DNA from: JBCCZC01 sp039188505
GTDB taxonomy: Bacteria > Pseudomonadota > Gammaproteobacteria > Xanthomonadales > SZUA-38
Reading direction: 5' to 3'
DNA length: 17,246 nt
Assembly (NCBI GenBank): GCA_039188505.1
Contig: JBCCZC010000069.1
Span: 1 to 17,246 of the forward strand
Shown piece after piece: positions 7,145 to 15,034 of this stretch. The position numbers were made by a program, and so were the translations under genes. The notes under the pieces are model-generated. The model was not told the origin of the DNA. It was given only the letters and a program-made list of their open reading frames with translations, and ran no database searches. The first letter of the stretch is position 1. Every line of letters begins with the position of its first letter.

Positions 7145-8497
7145 ATGACCGGCAAGCTCTATATCAAGACGCACGGATGCCAGATGAACGAGTACGACTC
7201 GTCGAAGATGGCCGATGTGCTGGCAGCCTCCCACGGACTCGAAGTCACCGACGTCGAGGCCGATGCGGACGTCATCCTCGTGAACACCTGCTCGATCCGC
7301 GAGAAGGCCCAGGAGAAGGTGTTTTCGCAGCTCGGGCGCTGGAAGCGGCTCAAGCGCGACGGCAAGCCCGTGTTGATCGGCGTGGGTGGCTGCGTGGCGA
7401 GCCAGGAAGGCAACGCGATCCTCGAGCGTGCGCCTTACGTCGATCTCGTTTTCGGACCGCAGACCCTGCATCGCCTGCCGGCGATGATCGACGAGGTGCG
7501 CCGGACCGGCGCGCCCGCGGTCGACATCTCCTTCCCCGAGATCGAGAAGTTCGACAACCTGCCCGAGCCGCGCAAGGAAGGCCCCTCAGCATTCGTCTCC
7601 GTCATGGAGGGTTGCAGCAAGTACTGCAGCTTCTGCGTCGTGCCCTACACCCGGGGCGAGGAGATCAGCCGTCCCTTCGACGACGTGATCGCCGAGGTCG
7701 TGTCGCTGGCCGAGCAGGGCGTGCGCGAGATCAACTTCCTCGGGCAGAACGTGAACGCCTACCGCGGGCCCATGGACGGTGGCGACGAGGCCGATCTGGC
7801 GCTGCTCATCGAGTTCGCGGCCGCGATCGACGGGATCGACCGCATCCGCTTCACGACGTCGCACCCCGTCGAGTTCACCGATCGTCTAATCGAGGCCTAC
7901 GCCGAGGTGCCGGAATTAGCTGCGTTCCTTCACCTGCCCGTCCAGTCGGGCTCCGACCGCGTGCTGTCGGCCATGAAGCGCGGCCATACGGCGCTCGAGT
8001 ACAAGCAGAAGATCCGGCGGCTGCGCGAGGCGCGGCCCGACATCTGCCTGTCGTCCGACTTCATCATCGGCTTCCCGGGCGAGACCGACCGCGACTTCGA
8101 GGACACCATGAAGCTGATCGAGCAGATCGGCTTCGACCAGAGCTTCAGCTTCATCTACTCCAAGCGGCCCGGCACGCCAGCGTCGAACTTCCCGGACGAC
8201 GTGCCGATGGACGTCAAGAAGGCCCGGCTCCAGCGGCTCCAGGCGACCATCAACGGCAACGCGGCGGAGATCTCCCAGGCCATGGTCGGCACCACCCAGC
8301 GGATCCTCGTCGAGGGTCCCTCGCGCAAGGATCCGAACGAGCTCTGCGGCCGCACCGAGAACAACCGCGTAGTGAACTTCGCGGGCCATCCAAGGTTGGC
8401 CGGCGGCTTCGTCGATGTGGTGATCACCGAGGCGCTCAGCAACTCGCTGCGCGGTCGTGTCGACCTGCGCGAATCCGTCGCGGGGGCCACCGCTTGA
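7145..8497 (+). CDS. miaB: tRNA-2-methylthio-N6-dimethylallyladenosine synthase MiaB
   Basis: Radical-SAM methylthiotransferase that converts i6A37 to ms2i6A37 in tRNAs reading UNN codons. The 450-residue product starts MTGKLYIKTHGCQMNEYDSS, closely matching the E. coli N-terminus, so I place the start at 7145. The N-terminal UPF0004 domain supplies Cys12, Cys49 and Cys83 for the auxiliary cluster. The radical-SAM cluster is EGCSKYCSFCVVPYTRG with Cys157, Cys161 and Cys164. LHLPVQSGSDRVLSAMKRGH and DFIIGFPGETDRDFEDT are typical, and a C-terminal TRAM domain follows (QRILVEGPSRKDPNELCGRT). All key cysteines are present. It is first in a same-strand run with phoH, ybeY and corC; the ribosome binding site is weak. 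Confidence 0.97.
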   Translation: MTGKLYIKTHGCQMNEYDSSKMADVLAASHGLEVTDVEADADVILVNTCSIREKAQEKVFSQLGRWKRLKRDGKPVLIGVGGCVASQEGNAILERAPYVDLVFGPQTLHRLPAMIDEVRRTGAPAVDISFPEIEKFDNLPEPRKEGPSAFVSVMEGCSKYCSFCVVPYTRGEEISRPFDDVIAEVVSLAEQGVREINFLGQNVNAYRGPMDGGDEADLALLIEFAAAIDGIDRIRFTTSHPVEFTDRLIEAYAEVPELAAFLHLPVQSGSDRVLSAMKRGHTALEYKQKIRRLREARPDICLSSDFIIGFPGETDRDFEDTMKLIEQIGFDQSFSFIYSKRPGTPASNFPDDVPMDVKKARLQRLQATINGNAAEISQAMVGTTQRILVEGPSRKDPNELCGRTENNRVVNFAGHPRLAGGFVDVVITEALSNSLRGRVDLRESVAGATA

Positions 8498-9468
8498 GCG
8501 CACTCCACACGGTCGAGCTCGCGCTCGAGCCCGAAGACAACGAGCGCCTGGCGAATCTCTGCGGCCAGTTCGACGAGCACCTGAAGCAGGTCGAGCTGCG
8601 CCTTGGCGTCGAGATCAGCAACCGCGGCAATCTGTTCCGCGTCATGGGTGACGAGCGGGCGAGCCGTCGGGCCGCACGCGTCATCGAGGGCCTCTACCGG
8701 GCGACCGAGCAGGAAGTGCTCTCGCCCGAGGAGATCAACCTCTACCTGCAGGAGTCGGGCGTCGACGCCATCGCCGAGGAGGAGGCCGCCGAGGACCCGG
8801 TGATCATCAAGGTCAAGCGGGGCATGATCCGCGGCCGCGGACCGAACCAGAACCAGTATCTCCACAACATCCTGCACCACGACATCAACTTCGGTATCGG
8901 GCCGGCGGGCACGGGCAAGACCTACCTTGCCGTCGCCTGCGCCGTGGCGGCGCTGGCCGAGGAGCGGGTCCAGCGTGTGGTGCTCGTGCGACCGGCCGTC
9001 GAGGCCGGCGAGCGGCTCGGCTTCCTGCCCGGCGACCTGGTGCAGAAGGTCGATCCCTACCTGCGTCCGCTCTACGACGCGCTGTTCGAGATGCTCGGCT
9101 TCGAGCGGGTGACGCGGCTCATCGAGCGCAACGTTATCGAGGTTGCACCGCTCGCCTTCATGCGCGGGCGGACCCTCAACGACGCCTTCGTCATCCTCGA
9201 CGAAGGTCAGAACACGACCGTCGAGCAGATGAAGATGTTCCTCACGCGAATCGGCTTCGGGTCGACGGCGGTCATCACCGGCGACGTCACCCAGGTCGAC
9301 CTGCCCAAGTCCCAGCTGTCGGGCCTGCGCCATGTGATCGAGGTGCTGCGCGACACCGACGGCATCAGCTTCACCTTCTTCACGGCCAAGGACGTCGTGC
9401 GGCACCGCCTCGTCCAGCGGGTCGTCCAGGCCTACGACGACTACGAGCGCCGCGAGCGCAACAGCTGA
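8494..9468 (+). CDS. ybeZ: PhoH-family ATPase (YbeZ)
   Basis: PhoH-type P-loop NTPase linked to YbeY and RNA metabolism. The 324-residue product has an N-terminal KH-like region, Walker A GPAGTGKT at 136-143, VLVRPAVEAGERLGFLPGD at about 163-181, and Walker B VILDEGQN at 233-240, then TRIGFGSTAVITGDVTQVD. The start is a TTG at 8494 whose bases overlap the miaB stop codon (TTGA), with a G-rich stretch about nine bases upstream; no ATG or GTG gives the expected N-terminus. The long open frame upstream is an artefact of GC-rich coding. It ends one base into the ybeY start (TGATG), so the two are almost certainly translationally coupled. Confidence 0.93.
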   Translation: MSALHTVELALEPEDNERLANLCGQFDEHLKQVELRLGVEISNRGNLFRVMGDERASRRAARVIEGLYRATEQEVLSPEEINLYLQESGVDAIAEEEAAEDPVIIKVKRGMIRGRGPNQNQYLHNILHHDINFGIGPAGTGKTYLAVACAVAALAEERVQRVVLVRPAVEAGERLGFLPGDLVQKVDPYLRPLYDALFEMLGFERVTRLIERNVIEVAPLAFMRGRTLNDAFVILDEGQNTTVEQMKMFLTRIGFGSTAVITGDVTQVDLPKSQLSGLRHVIEVLRDTDGISFTFFTAKDVVRHRLVQRVVQAYDDYERRERNS

Positions 9469-9923
9469 TGGCGCTGTCCGTCGAGATTTCCGTGGCCTCC
9501 GCCCTGGAGGGCGCGGCCGATCTGCCCGAGCCCGCGTCCATCGAGGCGTGGGCCGCTGCGGGCGCCGAAGGGCTGGCGGCCCACGTCGACGTCCGCGTTG
9601 TCGATGCTGAGGAGATGCAGTCCTTGAATCGCGATTTCCGCGGGAAGGATCGACCGACCAACGTCCTGAGCTTTCCGGCCGACGCGGACCTGCCGCTGCC
9701 CGGCCCGCCGCTTCTCGGTGACATCGCGCTCTGCGCGCCCGTCATCGCTCGCGAGGCGGCGGAACAGGGCAAGCCTCCCGAAGACCACTGGGCGCATCTC
9801 GTGATCCATGGGATCTTGCACCTGCGCGGCTTTGACCATATCTCCGATTCCGAGGCGGAGGAGATGGAGTCGCTGGAGCGCTGCTTGCTCGAAAAGCTCG
9901 GCATTCCGGACCCTTACCGGTGA
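9468..9923 (+). CDS. ybeY: Endoribonuclease YbeY
   Basis: Single-strand-specific metallo-endoribonuclease needed for 16S rRNA 3'-end maturation and 70S quality control. The 151-residue product carries the family zinc signature HGILHLRGFDH with His114, His118 and His124, and the earlier NRDFRGKDRPTNVLSFP segment. Length is normal. Start ATG overlaps the phoH stop by one base. A 58-base gap follows before corC. No residue is missing. Confidence 0.97.
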   Translation: MALSVEISVASALEGAADLPEPASIEAWAAAGAEGLAAHVDVRVVDAEEMQSLNRDFRGKDRPTNVLSFPADADLPLPGPPLLGDIALCAPVIAREAAEQGKPPEDHWAHLVIHGILHLRGFDHISDSEAEEMESLERCLLEKLGIPDPYR

Positions 9924-9981
9924 AATCCGCTATATTGATCCCAGGAACGGTTGCGGCAGGAGCCGCGGTTGCACAGGCGCC

Positions 9982-10827
9982 ATGAGCGACGACTATCCCA
10001 GTAGCAACGGTTCCGAGTCCCGATCCTGGCTGGAGCGCCTTTCGAGCGCCTTCAGCAGCGGGGAACCTCGGAGCCGCGAAGAAGTCCAGGAAATCCTGAC
10101 CGAAGCCCACGAACGCGAGCTCATCGATGGCGACACGCATCGAATGATCAAGGGCGCGTTCGAAGTCTCCGAACACCACGTCAGGGACGCGATGATCCCG
10201 CGCGGCCAGATGGTCGTCGTTCCGGACGATGCGACGCTGGAAGACCTGCTGCCGATCATTGTCGAATCCGGGCATTCCCGCTTTCCGGTGGTGCGCGGAG
10301 ACAAGGACGAGGTCGCCGGCATCCTGCTCGCCAAGGATCTGCTGCGCGTCTACATCGAGGCGAGCGAATTCGACCTCGCCGAGCTGCTGCGCAAGCCCGC
10401 GTTCATTCCCGAGAGCAAGCGTCTTTCGGTGCTCCTCAAGGAGTTTCGGGCCTCGCGCAACCACATGGCCGTGGTCGTGGATGAGTATGGCGGCGTCAGT
10501 GGCCTGATCACCATCGAGGATGTGCTCGAAGAGATCGTCGGCGACATCGATGACGAGCACGACGAGGAAGAGATCGACTACATCGTTCGCCAGGACAGCG
10601 GCCGCTACACGGTCAGCGCCCTGACGCCGATCGACGACTTCAATGCGTTCTTCAAGTGCGACTTCAGCGACGAGGAATTCGACACGATCGGCGGACTGGT
10701 CGTCGGCCACTTCGGTCGCCTGCCGGAGGGCGGAGAGTCGGTGCAGCTCGGCAAGTTCAACTTCGAGGTGCTGCGCGCGGACAATCGCCGCCTGCACCTG
10801 CTGGGTCTGACGCCGGCTACCGGTTGA
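9982..10827 (+). CDS. corC: CorC/YbeX CBS-domain protein
   Basis: CBS-pair protein of the CorC/HlyC group, linked to Mg2+/Co2+ handling and, in E. coli, encoded with ybeZ-ybeY. The 281-residue product has two CBS domains, about residues 69-125 (RDAMIPRGQMVVVPDDATLEDL) and 133-190 (MAVVVDEYGGVSGLITIEDV), and a C-terminal CorC_HlyC transporter-associated domain from about 205 to 278. No membrane segments are present, as for YbeX. The start is the ATG at 9982; the longer in-frame ORF runs back into ybeY. The ribosome binding site is weak. It ends one base before the next gene, in the position where lnt normally follows in E. coli and many other proteobacteria. Confidence 0.96.
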   Translation: MSDDYPSSNGSESRSWLERLSSAFSSGEPRSREEVQEILTEAHERELIDGDTHRMIKGAFEVSEHHVRDAMIPRGQMVVVPDDATLEDLLPIIVESGHSRFPVVRGDKDEVAGILLAKDLLRVYIEASEFDLAELLRKPAFIPESKRLSVLLKEFRASRNHMAVVVDEYGGVSGLITIEDVLEEIVGDIDDEHDEEEIDYIVRQDSGRYTVSALTPIDDFNAFFKCDFSDEEFDTIGGLVVGHFGRLPEGGESVQLGKFNFEVLRADNRRLHLLGLTPATG

Positions 10828-10828
10828 G

Positions 10829-12028
10829 ATGGGCGTCGCCCCGGGCCTGCACGCGGTCCGGTCCGCGGTGCTTCTGCTCCTGCTGCTTCTAGGCGCGGTC
10901 CCCGGCACCGGCAGCGCCGCCGGACGCTTCGACGTCAGCCTGGTGACGATCGGCCCCGGGGAGATCTACTGGGCCCGCTTCGGCCACAACGCGATCCTGG
11001 TCGAGGACCGCGAGACGGATAATGCCTGGACCTACAACTATGGCCTCTTCGACCTTGCCGAGGAGGATTTCTTCATCAATTTCGCCCGCGGCCGCATGCG
11101 CTACCTGCTGGCCGCGACGGACCCGGAACTGGAGTTCGAGGCCTACCGGCGCGAGGGTCGGAGCGTCCTACTTCAGCGGCTGGCGCTGACCGACGCGCAG
11201 GCCCTGGAGCTCGTCCGCTTCCTCGAATGGAACCGGCTCCCCGGGAACCGTAGCTACCTCTACGACTACTTCCGGGACAACTGTTCGACGCGGGTACGCG
11301 ACGCGCTGGATGACGCGCTGGGTGGCGCGCTCGCCGCGCAGTTCAAGCCACTGCCGGCCAGCGAGGGGACCTTCCGCTGGCACACCCGGCGCCTGGCCGC
11401 TCCCGAACCCTGGTTGTACGTGGCGACGGACCTGGGGCTGGGCCCGTTTGTCGACAAGCCCGTCTCTCGCTGGGACGAATTCTTCCTGCCCCGCGTATTC
11501 GCCGACGCCGTGCGCGAAGTCAGCGTTCCCGGGAGCGACGGGAGCCTGCGCCCACTCGTGACCGCTGAGCAGACGCTGGCGCCGGCGCGGGTGATCGAGC
11601 CCGCCGGGCCGCCCGGGTGGTCGCGCTGGTACCTGCTCGCCGGCGTCGCCGGTGGCATTGCGCTGTTCTTGCTGGACGGGCGCACCCGATCCTTCGCGCG
11701 TCGATCCTGGTGGCTGCTCTCGGGCCTCATCGGGGCGGGGCTGCTCTGCCTGTGGCTCCTGACGGATCACGCGGCAGCCTGGGCCAACGCCAACGCCCTG
11801 CTGTTCACCCCCCTGACGCTTCCCCTGGTGCTGCTTTCCCGGGACAGCCGCTGGGCATCGCCCCTCGTGGCGCTGACGCTCGCCAGCGCGGCCGCTGGTG
11901 CGGTGATGGCGCTCGTGCGTTACCAGGGAAACCTCGACTGGGTGCTGTTCGCCGTGCCGCTTCAGGCCGCTGCCATCGCGGCGTGGGTCGGTGGACGCCG
12001 CGCCCGCAAAGCACCGACACCACGGTAG
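10829..12028 (+). CDS. DUF4105 / Lnb-like membrane protein, possible lipoprotein N-acyltransferase
   Basis: A 399-residue membrane protein with an N-terminal signal-like helix (residues 11-25, then GTGSAAG). A DUF4105-type periplasmic domain covers about 35-225, and a C-terminal block has hydrophobic segments at about 266-282, 293-311, 320-336, 343-361 and 370-388. The domain shows FGHNAILVED (His53), WTYNYGLFDL, FARGRMRYLL, REGRSVLLQRLALTD, LPGNRSYLYDYFRDNCSTR (Cys152) and TFRWHTRRL. The family includes Lnb, the N-acyltransferase of Bacteroides; known members use a conserved Cys and His. The gene follows corC by one base, the slot usually held by lnt. The family match is from pattern memory, and the acylation role is inference. 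An unrelated DUF4105 activity, for example hydrolysis, is the main alternative. Confidence 0.72.
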   Translation: MGVAPGLHAVRSAVLLLLLLLGAVPGTGSAAGRFDVSLVTIGPGEIYWARFGHNAILVEDRETDNAWTYNYGLFDLAEEDFFINFARGRMRYLLAATDPELEFEAYRREGRSVLLQRLALTDAQALELVRFLEWNRLPGNRSYLYDYFRDNCSTRVRDALDDALGGALAAQFKPLPASEGTFRWHTRRLAAPEPWLYVATDLGLGPFVDKPVSRWDEFFLPRVFADAVREVSVPGSDGSLRPLVTAEQTLAPARVIEPAGPPGWSRWYLLAGVAGGIALFLLDGRTRSFARRSWWLLSGLIGAGLLCLWLLTDHAAAWANANALLFTPLTLPLVLLSRDSRWASPLVALTLASAAAGAVMALVRYQGNLDWVLFAVPLQAAAIAAWVGGRRARKAPTPR

Positions 12029-12062
12029 AATGCGCGCCTCGCTCGCTGGAGTTTCCGTGCTA

Positions 12063-13796
12063 ATGAGTCGATCGACCCAAACCTTCCTGCTGATCGCCGC
12101 CATGATCGCGCCGATGCTCGTGGGCGCCGCCGACGAGCTCGCGCCCGTGGGTGACCGGATCAATCAGGTCATCCTCGACCGCCAGGCCGCCACGGCCGAC
12201 GCCGTCACCCGGCTGACGCGTGCGCTGGAGGATCCCGAAGCAGAGGTCCGGTACCTGGCGACGCGCTCGCTGGCGGAACTCGGGGCGCTGTCGCAGCCGG
12301 CAATGCCGGCCCTGCGCCTGCGCCTCGACGACACGGATCCCGCCGTCGTGATCCGGGCGGCCGACGCGCTCGAGGCTCTCGGCGTGCCGGCCGAAGAGCT
12401 GCAGGAAGCGCGTCAGCGCGCCATGCCCCTTGCACCCCGCGTGATCGATCAGTTCTCGGCCGCCCGCGCGCTGATCGGCATCGTCCCGGCCGCGGAGCTG
12501 GCGCCGATCTTCGTCAAGCAGGGCGTGCGGCTGGCCCGCCAGCTGGACGAGTCCGGCGATATCGATCGGTACCAGCCGCGCCTCGTCCCGGTCGAGCGGG
12601 CCATCAGGCGATTGGCTCGGACCGGAGACCGCGATGCCATCGAGCCTTTCAGAAGGGCCATCGGGCTGTCGGAGTACCTGACGCCGACCCTGCTCCGGGC
12701 CCTCGACAGCTATCGCCCGACCCCGGATGACTTCCTCACCCTGCTGATCAGTCAGCTGAACCGCTCGACGTTCGTTGCCGTCCCGGCCCTCGAGCTGATC
12801 GCCCAGCGGACCCGGAACGAACGCGTGATCGGCCGTTGGGTGCCGGAAGTCGCCGCCCGCTGTCGCTCGGGCCTCGCGGCCTATCGCGCCCAGGTGGCAA
12901 GGACGCTGGGCGCCGGAGGCCCTGCCGCCGTCGAGGGCATGGATTGCCTGGTCACCCTGCTCGATGACGACGAGGCAACGGTCAGGGCCGAAAGCGTCAC
13001 GGCGATCGCCGCGTTGGCTGCAGTGACCGATGAGGTCACACCGACCGCGCTGCGCGTCACGCGCATCACCGCCGCGTCTCTGCGACGGCACGCGTTGGAG
13101 GATGCGGATGAGTCGGTACGTGCCGCCGCGCGCGATGCCTACGTCGCGCTGCCGATCGCACCCGAGTTTCGCGCCAGGTTGATCGTGGAGGCCGCCGGCG
13201 GTGTCGAGGCGGCTGCCGCGCTGCTCGAGGCGCGTGGGCTTGCCGATGTCGATTACGATCTCGCGCCGGACCCGGCAGAACGGCTGCGCCGGCTGGGCTA
13301 TGCCGAGAGCGCTCTAGGCCTACGCACGGCGCTAGGCGCTCAGTCCGCGACTGCCGTCGAGGCCTTTCTCGACGCCGGCTTCGGCGTGAACGATCGCTTC
13401 GACAGCGGCTGGCGCGAGACGCCCCTGGTGCTCGCCGTGAGTGGCGGCGCGTGCGTTGGCGACCCGGCTGGCGTGGAGGCGACGGTCGACCTGCTGCTGG
13501 GGCGAGGCGCGGACGTCAATCTCTTTGACGACCGCGGGAACTCCCCGCTGACGGCCGCTGCGCGTCGCTGCAGTCCGGAGCTGATCCGAGCGCTCCTCGC
13601 GGCCGGCGCCGACATGAAGCATCAGAATGGCCGCGGCATGGACCCGTTCATGGTCGCTATCCAGGATCCGTCGCCGGCCGCGGAGGTCCTCATCGAGGCC
13701 GGCTACCGCCTGCCTGACGCGTTCATCGAGGCCTATCGTGACGCCGTCGCAGATGATCCCGAGCGGCTGGCGCTGATCGAACGCGCCAGCCGCTGA
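12063..13796 (+). CDS. Secreted HEAT-repeat and ankyrin-repeat protein
   Basis: A 577-residue protein with an N-terminal signal peptide (FLLIAAMIAPMLVGAA, cleavage near residue 23). The N-terminal and central part has HEAT-like helical pairs (AVTRLTRALEDPEAEVRYLA, then ALRLRLDDTDPAVVIRAADALEALG), with a similar repeat near LVTLLDDDEATVRAESVTAIAAL. Residues about 425-550 form ankyrin repeats, including LLLGRGADVNLFDDRGNSPLTAAAR and LLAAGADMKHQNGRG. It is likely a periplasmic protein-interaction scaffold. I chose the ATG at 12063 with GGAG 11 bases upstream; a GTG at 12057 is close behind. It lies 34 bases after the DUF4105 gene on the same strand, so the two may be co-expressed, but no known function is shared. 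No catalytic motif is visible. Confidence 0.8.
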   Translation: MSRSTQTFLLIAAMIAPMLVGAADELAPVGDRINQVILDRQAATADAVTRLTRALEDPEAEVRYLATRSLAELGALSQPAMPALRLRLDDTDPAVVIRAADALEALGVPAEELQEARQRAMPLAPRVIDQFSAARALIGIVPAAELAPIFVKQGVRLARQLDESGDIDRYQPRLVPVERAIRRLARTGDRDAIEPFRRAIGLSEYLTPTLLRALDSYRPTPDDFLTLLISQLNRSTFVAVPALELIAQRTRNERVIGRWVPEVAARCRSGLAAYRAQVARTLGAGGPAAVEGMDCLVTLLDDDEATVRAESVTAIAALAAVTDEVTPTALRVTRITAASLRRHALEDADESVRAAARDAYVALPIAPEFRARLIVEAAGGVEAAAALLEARGLADVDYDLAPDPAERLRRLGYAESALGLRTALGAQSATAVEAFLDAGFGVNDRFDSGWRETPLVLAVSGGACVGDPAGVEATVDLLLGRGADVNLFDDRGNSPLTAAARRCSPELIRALLAAGADMKHQNGRGMDPFMVAIQDPSPAAEVLIEAGYRLPDAFIEAYRDAVADDPERLALIERASR

Positions 13797-13817
13797 ATCG
13801 GGCGACCGACGGTTCAG
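13793..13817. terminator. Possible bidirectional hairpin between convergent genes
   Basis: An inverted repeat CTGAATCG / CGGTTCAG (13793-13800 and 13810-13817) can form eight pairs, one of them G-U, with a nine-base loop. It encloses the stop codons of both convergent genes (HEAT-ankyrin and MliC lipoprotein). No T-run follows on either side, so it is not a classical intrinsic terminator. Three of the pairs arise trivially from TGA facing TCA. Confidence 0.3.
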
Positions 13818-14515
13818 GGCGCAATACGCTGACCGCAGCCCGCCAGGGTCGCGCCATCGAGGACGAGCGTGGCCGCAAAGGGAAAGCGTTCCCCGGCCAC
13901 CGGATCGACGCACACCACGGACTCGAGATCGATCCTCGCCGTGTGCTCGCCGTCCGCGACCTCGTAGACGAGTCTCCGGCCGATGTTACCGCGCTCGGGC
14001 GCGGGGCCCGCGAGTTCCGCGTCGACAGCCGAGCGCGGTACGCTCACCCGCCCCCGCACCGCGGTGCCGTCGTCAAAGATGAGCAGGGACCATTCGGGTG
14101 AACTGCCGAGCGCAAGGAGCGCTGCGCCATCCATCACGCCCTCGATCCTCAGGGATTCGCGGCCGTCGAGCGTACATTCCACCGTCTCCCCGCCGCCGCG
14201 CGCATGCAGTGCCCCGTCGCCCTTCATCCACAGCATGACCTCACCACTGTCGAAGCGGGCGCCGCTGGCCGTCCGCGTCTGCGTGAGAACGGTGGGCTCG
14301 AGGGTTTCTGCTGACCAGAGCAGCAGTTCGCCGAAGCCCAGGCGGGTGACCACCGTGTCGACGCCACACCGGTAGACGCTGACGACACCGTTCCAACGTT
14401 CGCGATCGGCGATCGCGCCGGACCAGTCGCGGCCGGCGGTTGGTGGCGGCTCGCGGGTGGCGCAAGCGGTCAGGACGGCGCCGAGCAGGAGCAGAAGGAT
14501 GCGGGGCAGCGGCAT
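13814..14515 (-). CDS. Lipoprotein with MliC and COG3650-type domains
   Basis: Predicted 233-residue lipoprotein whose signal ends at the lipobox LTAC (Cys18). Residues about 46-114 match MliC, the membrane-bound inhibitor of C-type lysozyme: YRCGVDTVVTRLGFGEL, TASGARFDSGEVMLWMKGD and a closing Cys114 that could pair with Cys50. From about 120 a second domain follows, with SSPEWSLLIFDDG, VVCVDPVAGERFPFAATLV and the ending LDGATLAGCGQR (Cys202, Cys227), which resembles COG3650. Its likely role is protection of the cell wall from host or predator lysozyme, acting in the envelope. The start at 14515 gives a complete signal; the longer frame to 14944 runs antisense into the neighbouring gene. The ribosome binding site (GGGAAG) is modest. 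Confidence 0.82.
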   Translation of the reverse strand: MPLPRILLLLLGAVLTACATREPPPTAGRDWSGAIADRERWNGVVSVYRCGVDTVVTRLGFGELLLWSAETLEPTVLTQTRTASGARFDSGEVMLWMKGDGALHARGGGETVECTLDGRESLRIEGVMDGAALLALGSSPEWSLLIFDDGTAVRGRVSVPRSAVDAELAGPAPERGNIGRRLVYEVADGEHTARIDLESVVCVDPVAGERFPFAATLVLDGATLAGCGQRIAP

Positions 14516-14605
14516 GGTGGTTCTTCCCGGTCTGGACGGCGCCAACATAGCAACGCGGGCCCGTCTGGGCCACACTCGGGAGGACGCCCAAGGAGATGAA
14601 GGCGC

Positions 14606-15034
14606 ATGGCGAATACCCTTCCGCACCCGACGGTCGTCGGCGCATCGGCAGAGGATGCCGACAAGCTCAAGGCGATCTATGCGACCTGGATGGAGAGCTA
14701 CAACGCCGGCGACCTCGAGAGCTTCATGGGCCTGCTGCACGACGACGTCATCGTCATGGCGGAGAACCAGCCCACGGTTGCCGGCAAGGCCGCAGCGCGG
14801 GCGTACTTCGCCGCGCGCGTGGGGCGCCCCGGCGTGACCTTCATCGATGAGCTGCTGGAGATTCGGGTCAACGGCAGCTGGGCGTATTTCCGGGGCGACT
14901 TCACCTTCGAGAGCGCGCCGACCGAGACGGGTGGCGAGACGCATCGCGCCCGGGGGCGGTATCTCGTGCTCTACGAGAAGGGTGACGACGGCGAGTGGCG
15001 CATGCTCCGCGACATCGACAACGGCCTGCCCTAG
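14606..15034 (+). CDS. NTF2-like / SnoaL-like (DUF4440-type) protein
   Basis: A 142-residue soluble protein of the NTF2-like alpha+beta fold. The helical start and first strand read YATWMESYNAGDLESFMGLL followed by HDDVIVMAENQP, typical of SnoaL/DUF4440 proteins, then GKAAARAYF and a beta-sheet ending YLVLYEKGDDGEWRMLRDI. The start at 14606 has AAGGAG ten bases upstream. No signal peptide is seen. Members of this fold are varied (isomerases, polyketide cyclases, binding proteins), so no reaction can be named. It is divergent from the MliC lipoprotein gene (90-base gap) and convergent with the thioredoxin-like gene at 15067. Confidence 0.82.
   Translation: MANTLPHPTVVGASAEDADKLKAIYATWMESYNAGDLESFMGLLHDDVIVMAENQPTVAGKAAARAYFAARVGRPGVTFIDELLEIRVNGSWAYFRGDFTFESAPTETGGETHRARGRYLVLYEKGDDGEWRMLRDIDNGLP

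Noticed and set aside
7045..8493. Upstream extension of phoH across all of miaB
   Set aside because: The translation before 8494 is Arg-rich out-of-frame miaB sequence, while the PhoH similarity starts at the TTG overlapping the miaB stop.
8155..9405. Long minus-strand frame opposite miaB and phoH
   Set aside because: Antisense shadow of conserved genes with no recognisable domain and no ribosome binding site.
9931..9936. TATATT in the ybeY-corC gap as an internal promoter
   Set aside because: No acceptable -35 hexamer lies 16-18 bases upstream, and the gap is short within a same-strand run.
12060..13091. Minus-strand frame opposite the HEAT-ankyrin gene
   Set aside because: The plus strand has a signal peptide and clear repeats; the minus reading is Arg/Gly/Asp-rich shadow sequence.
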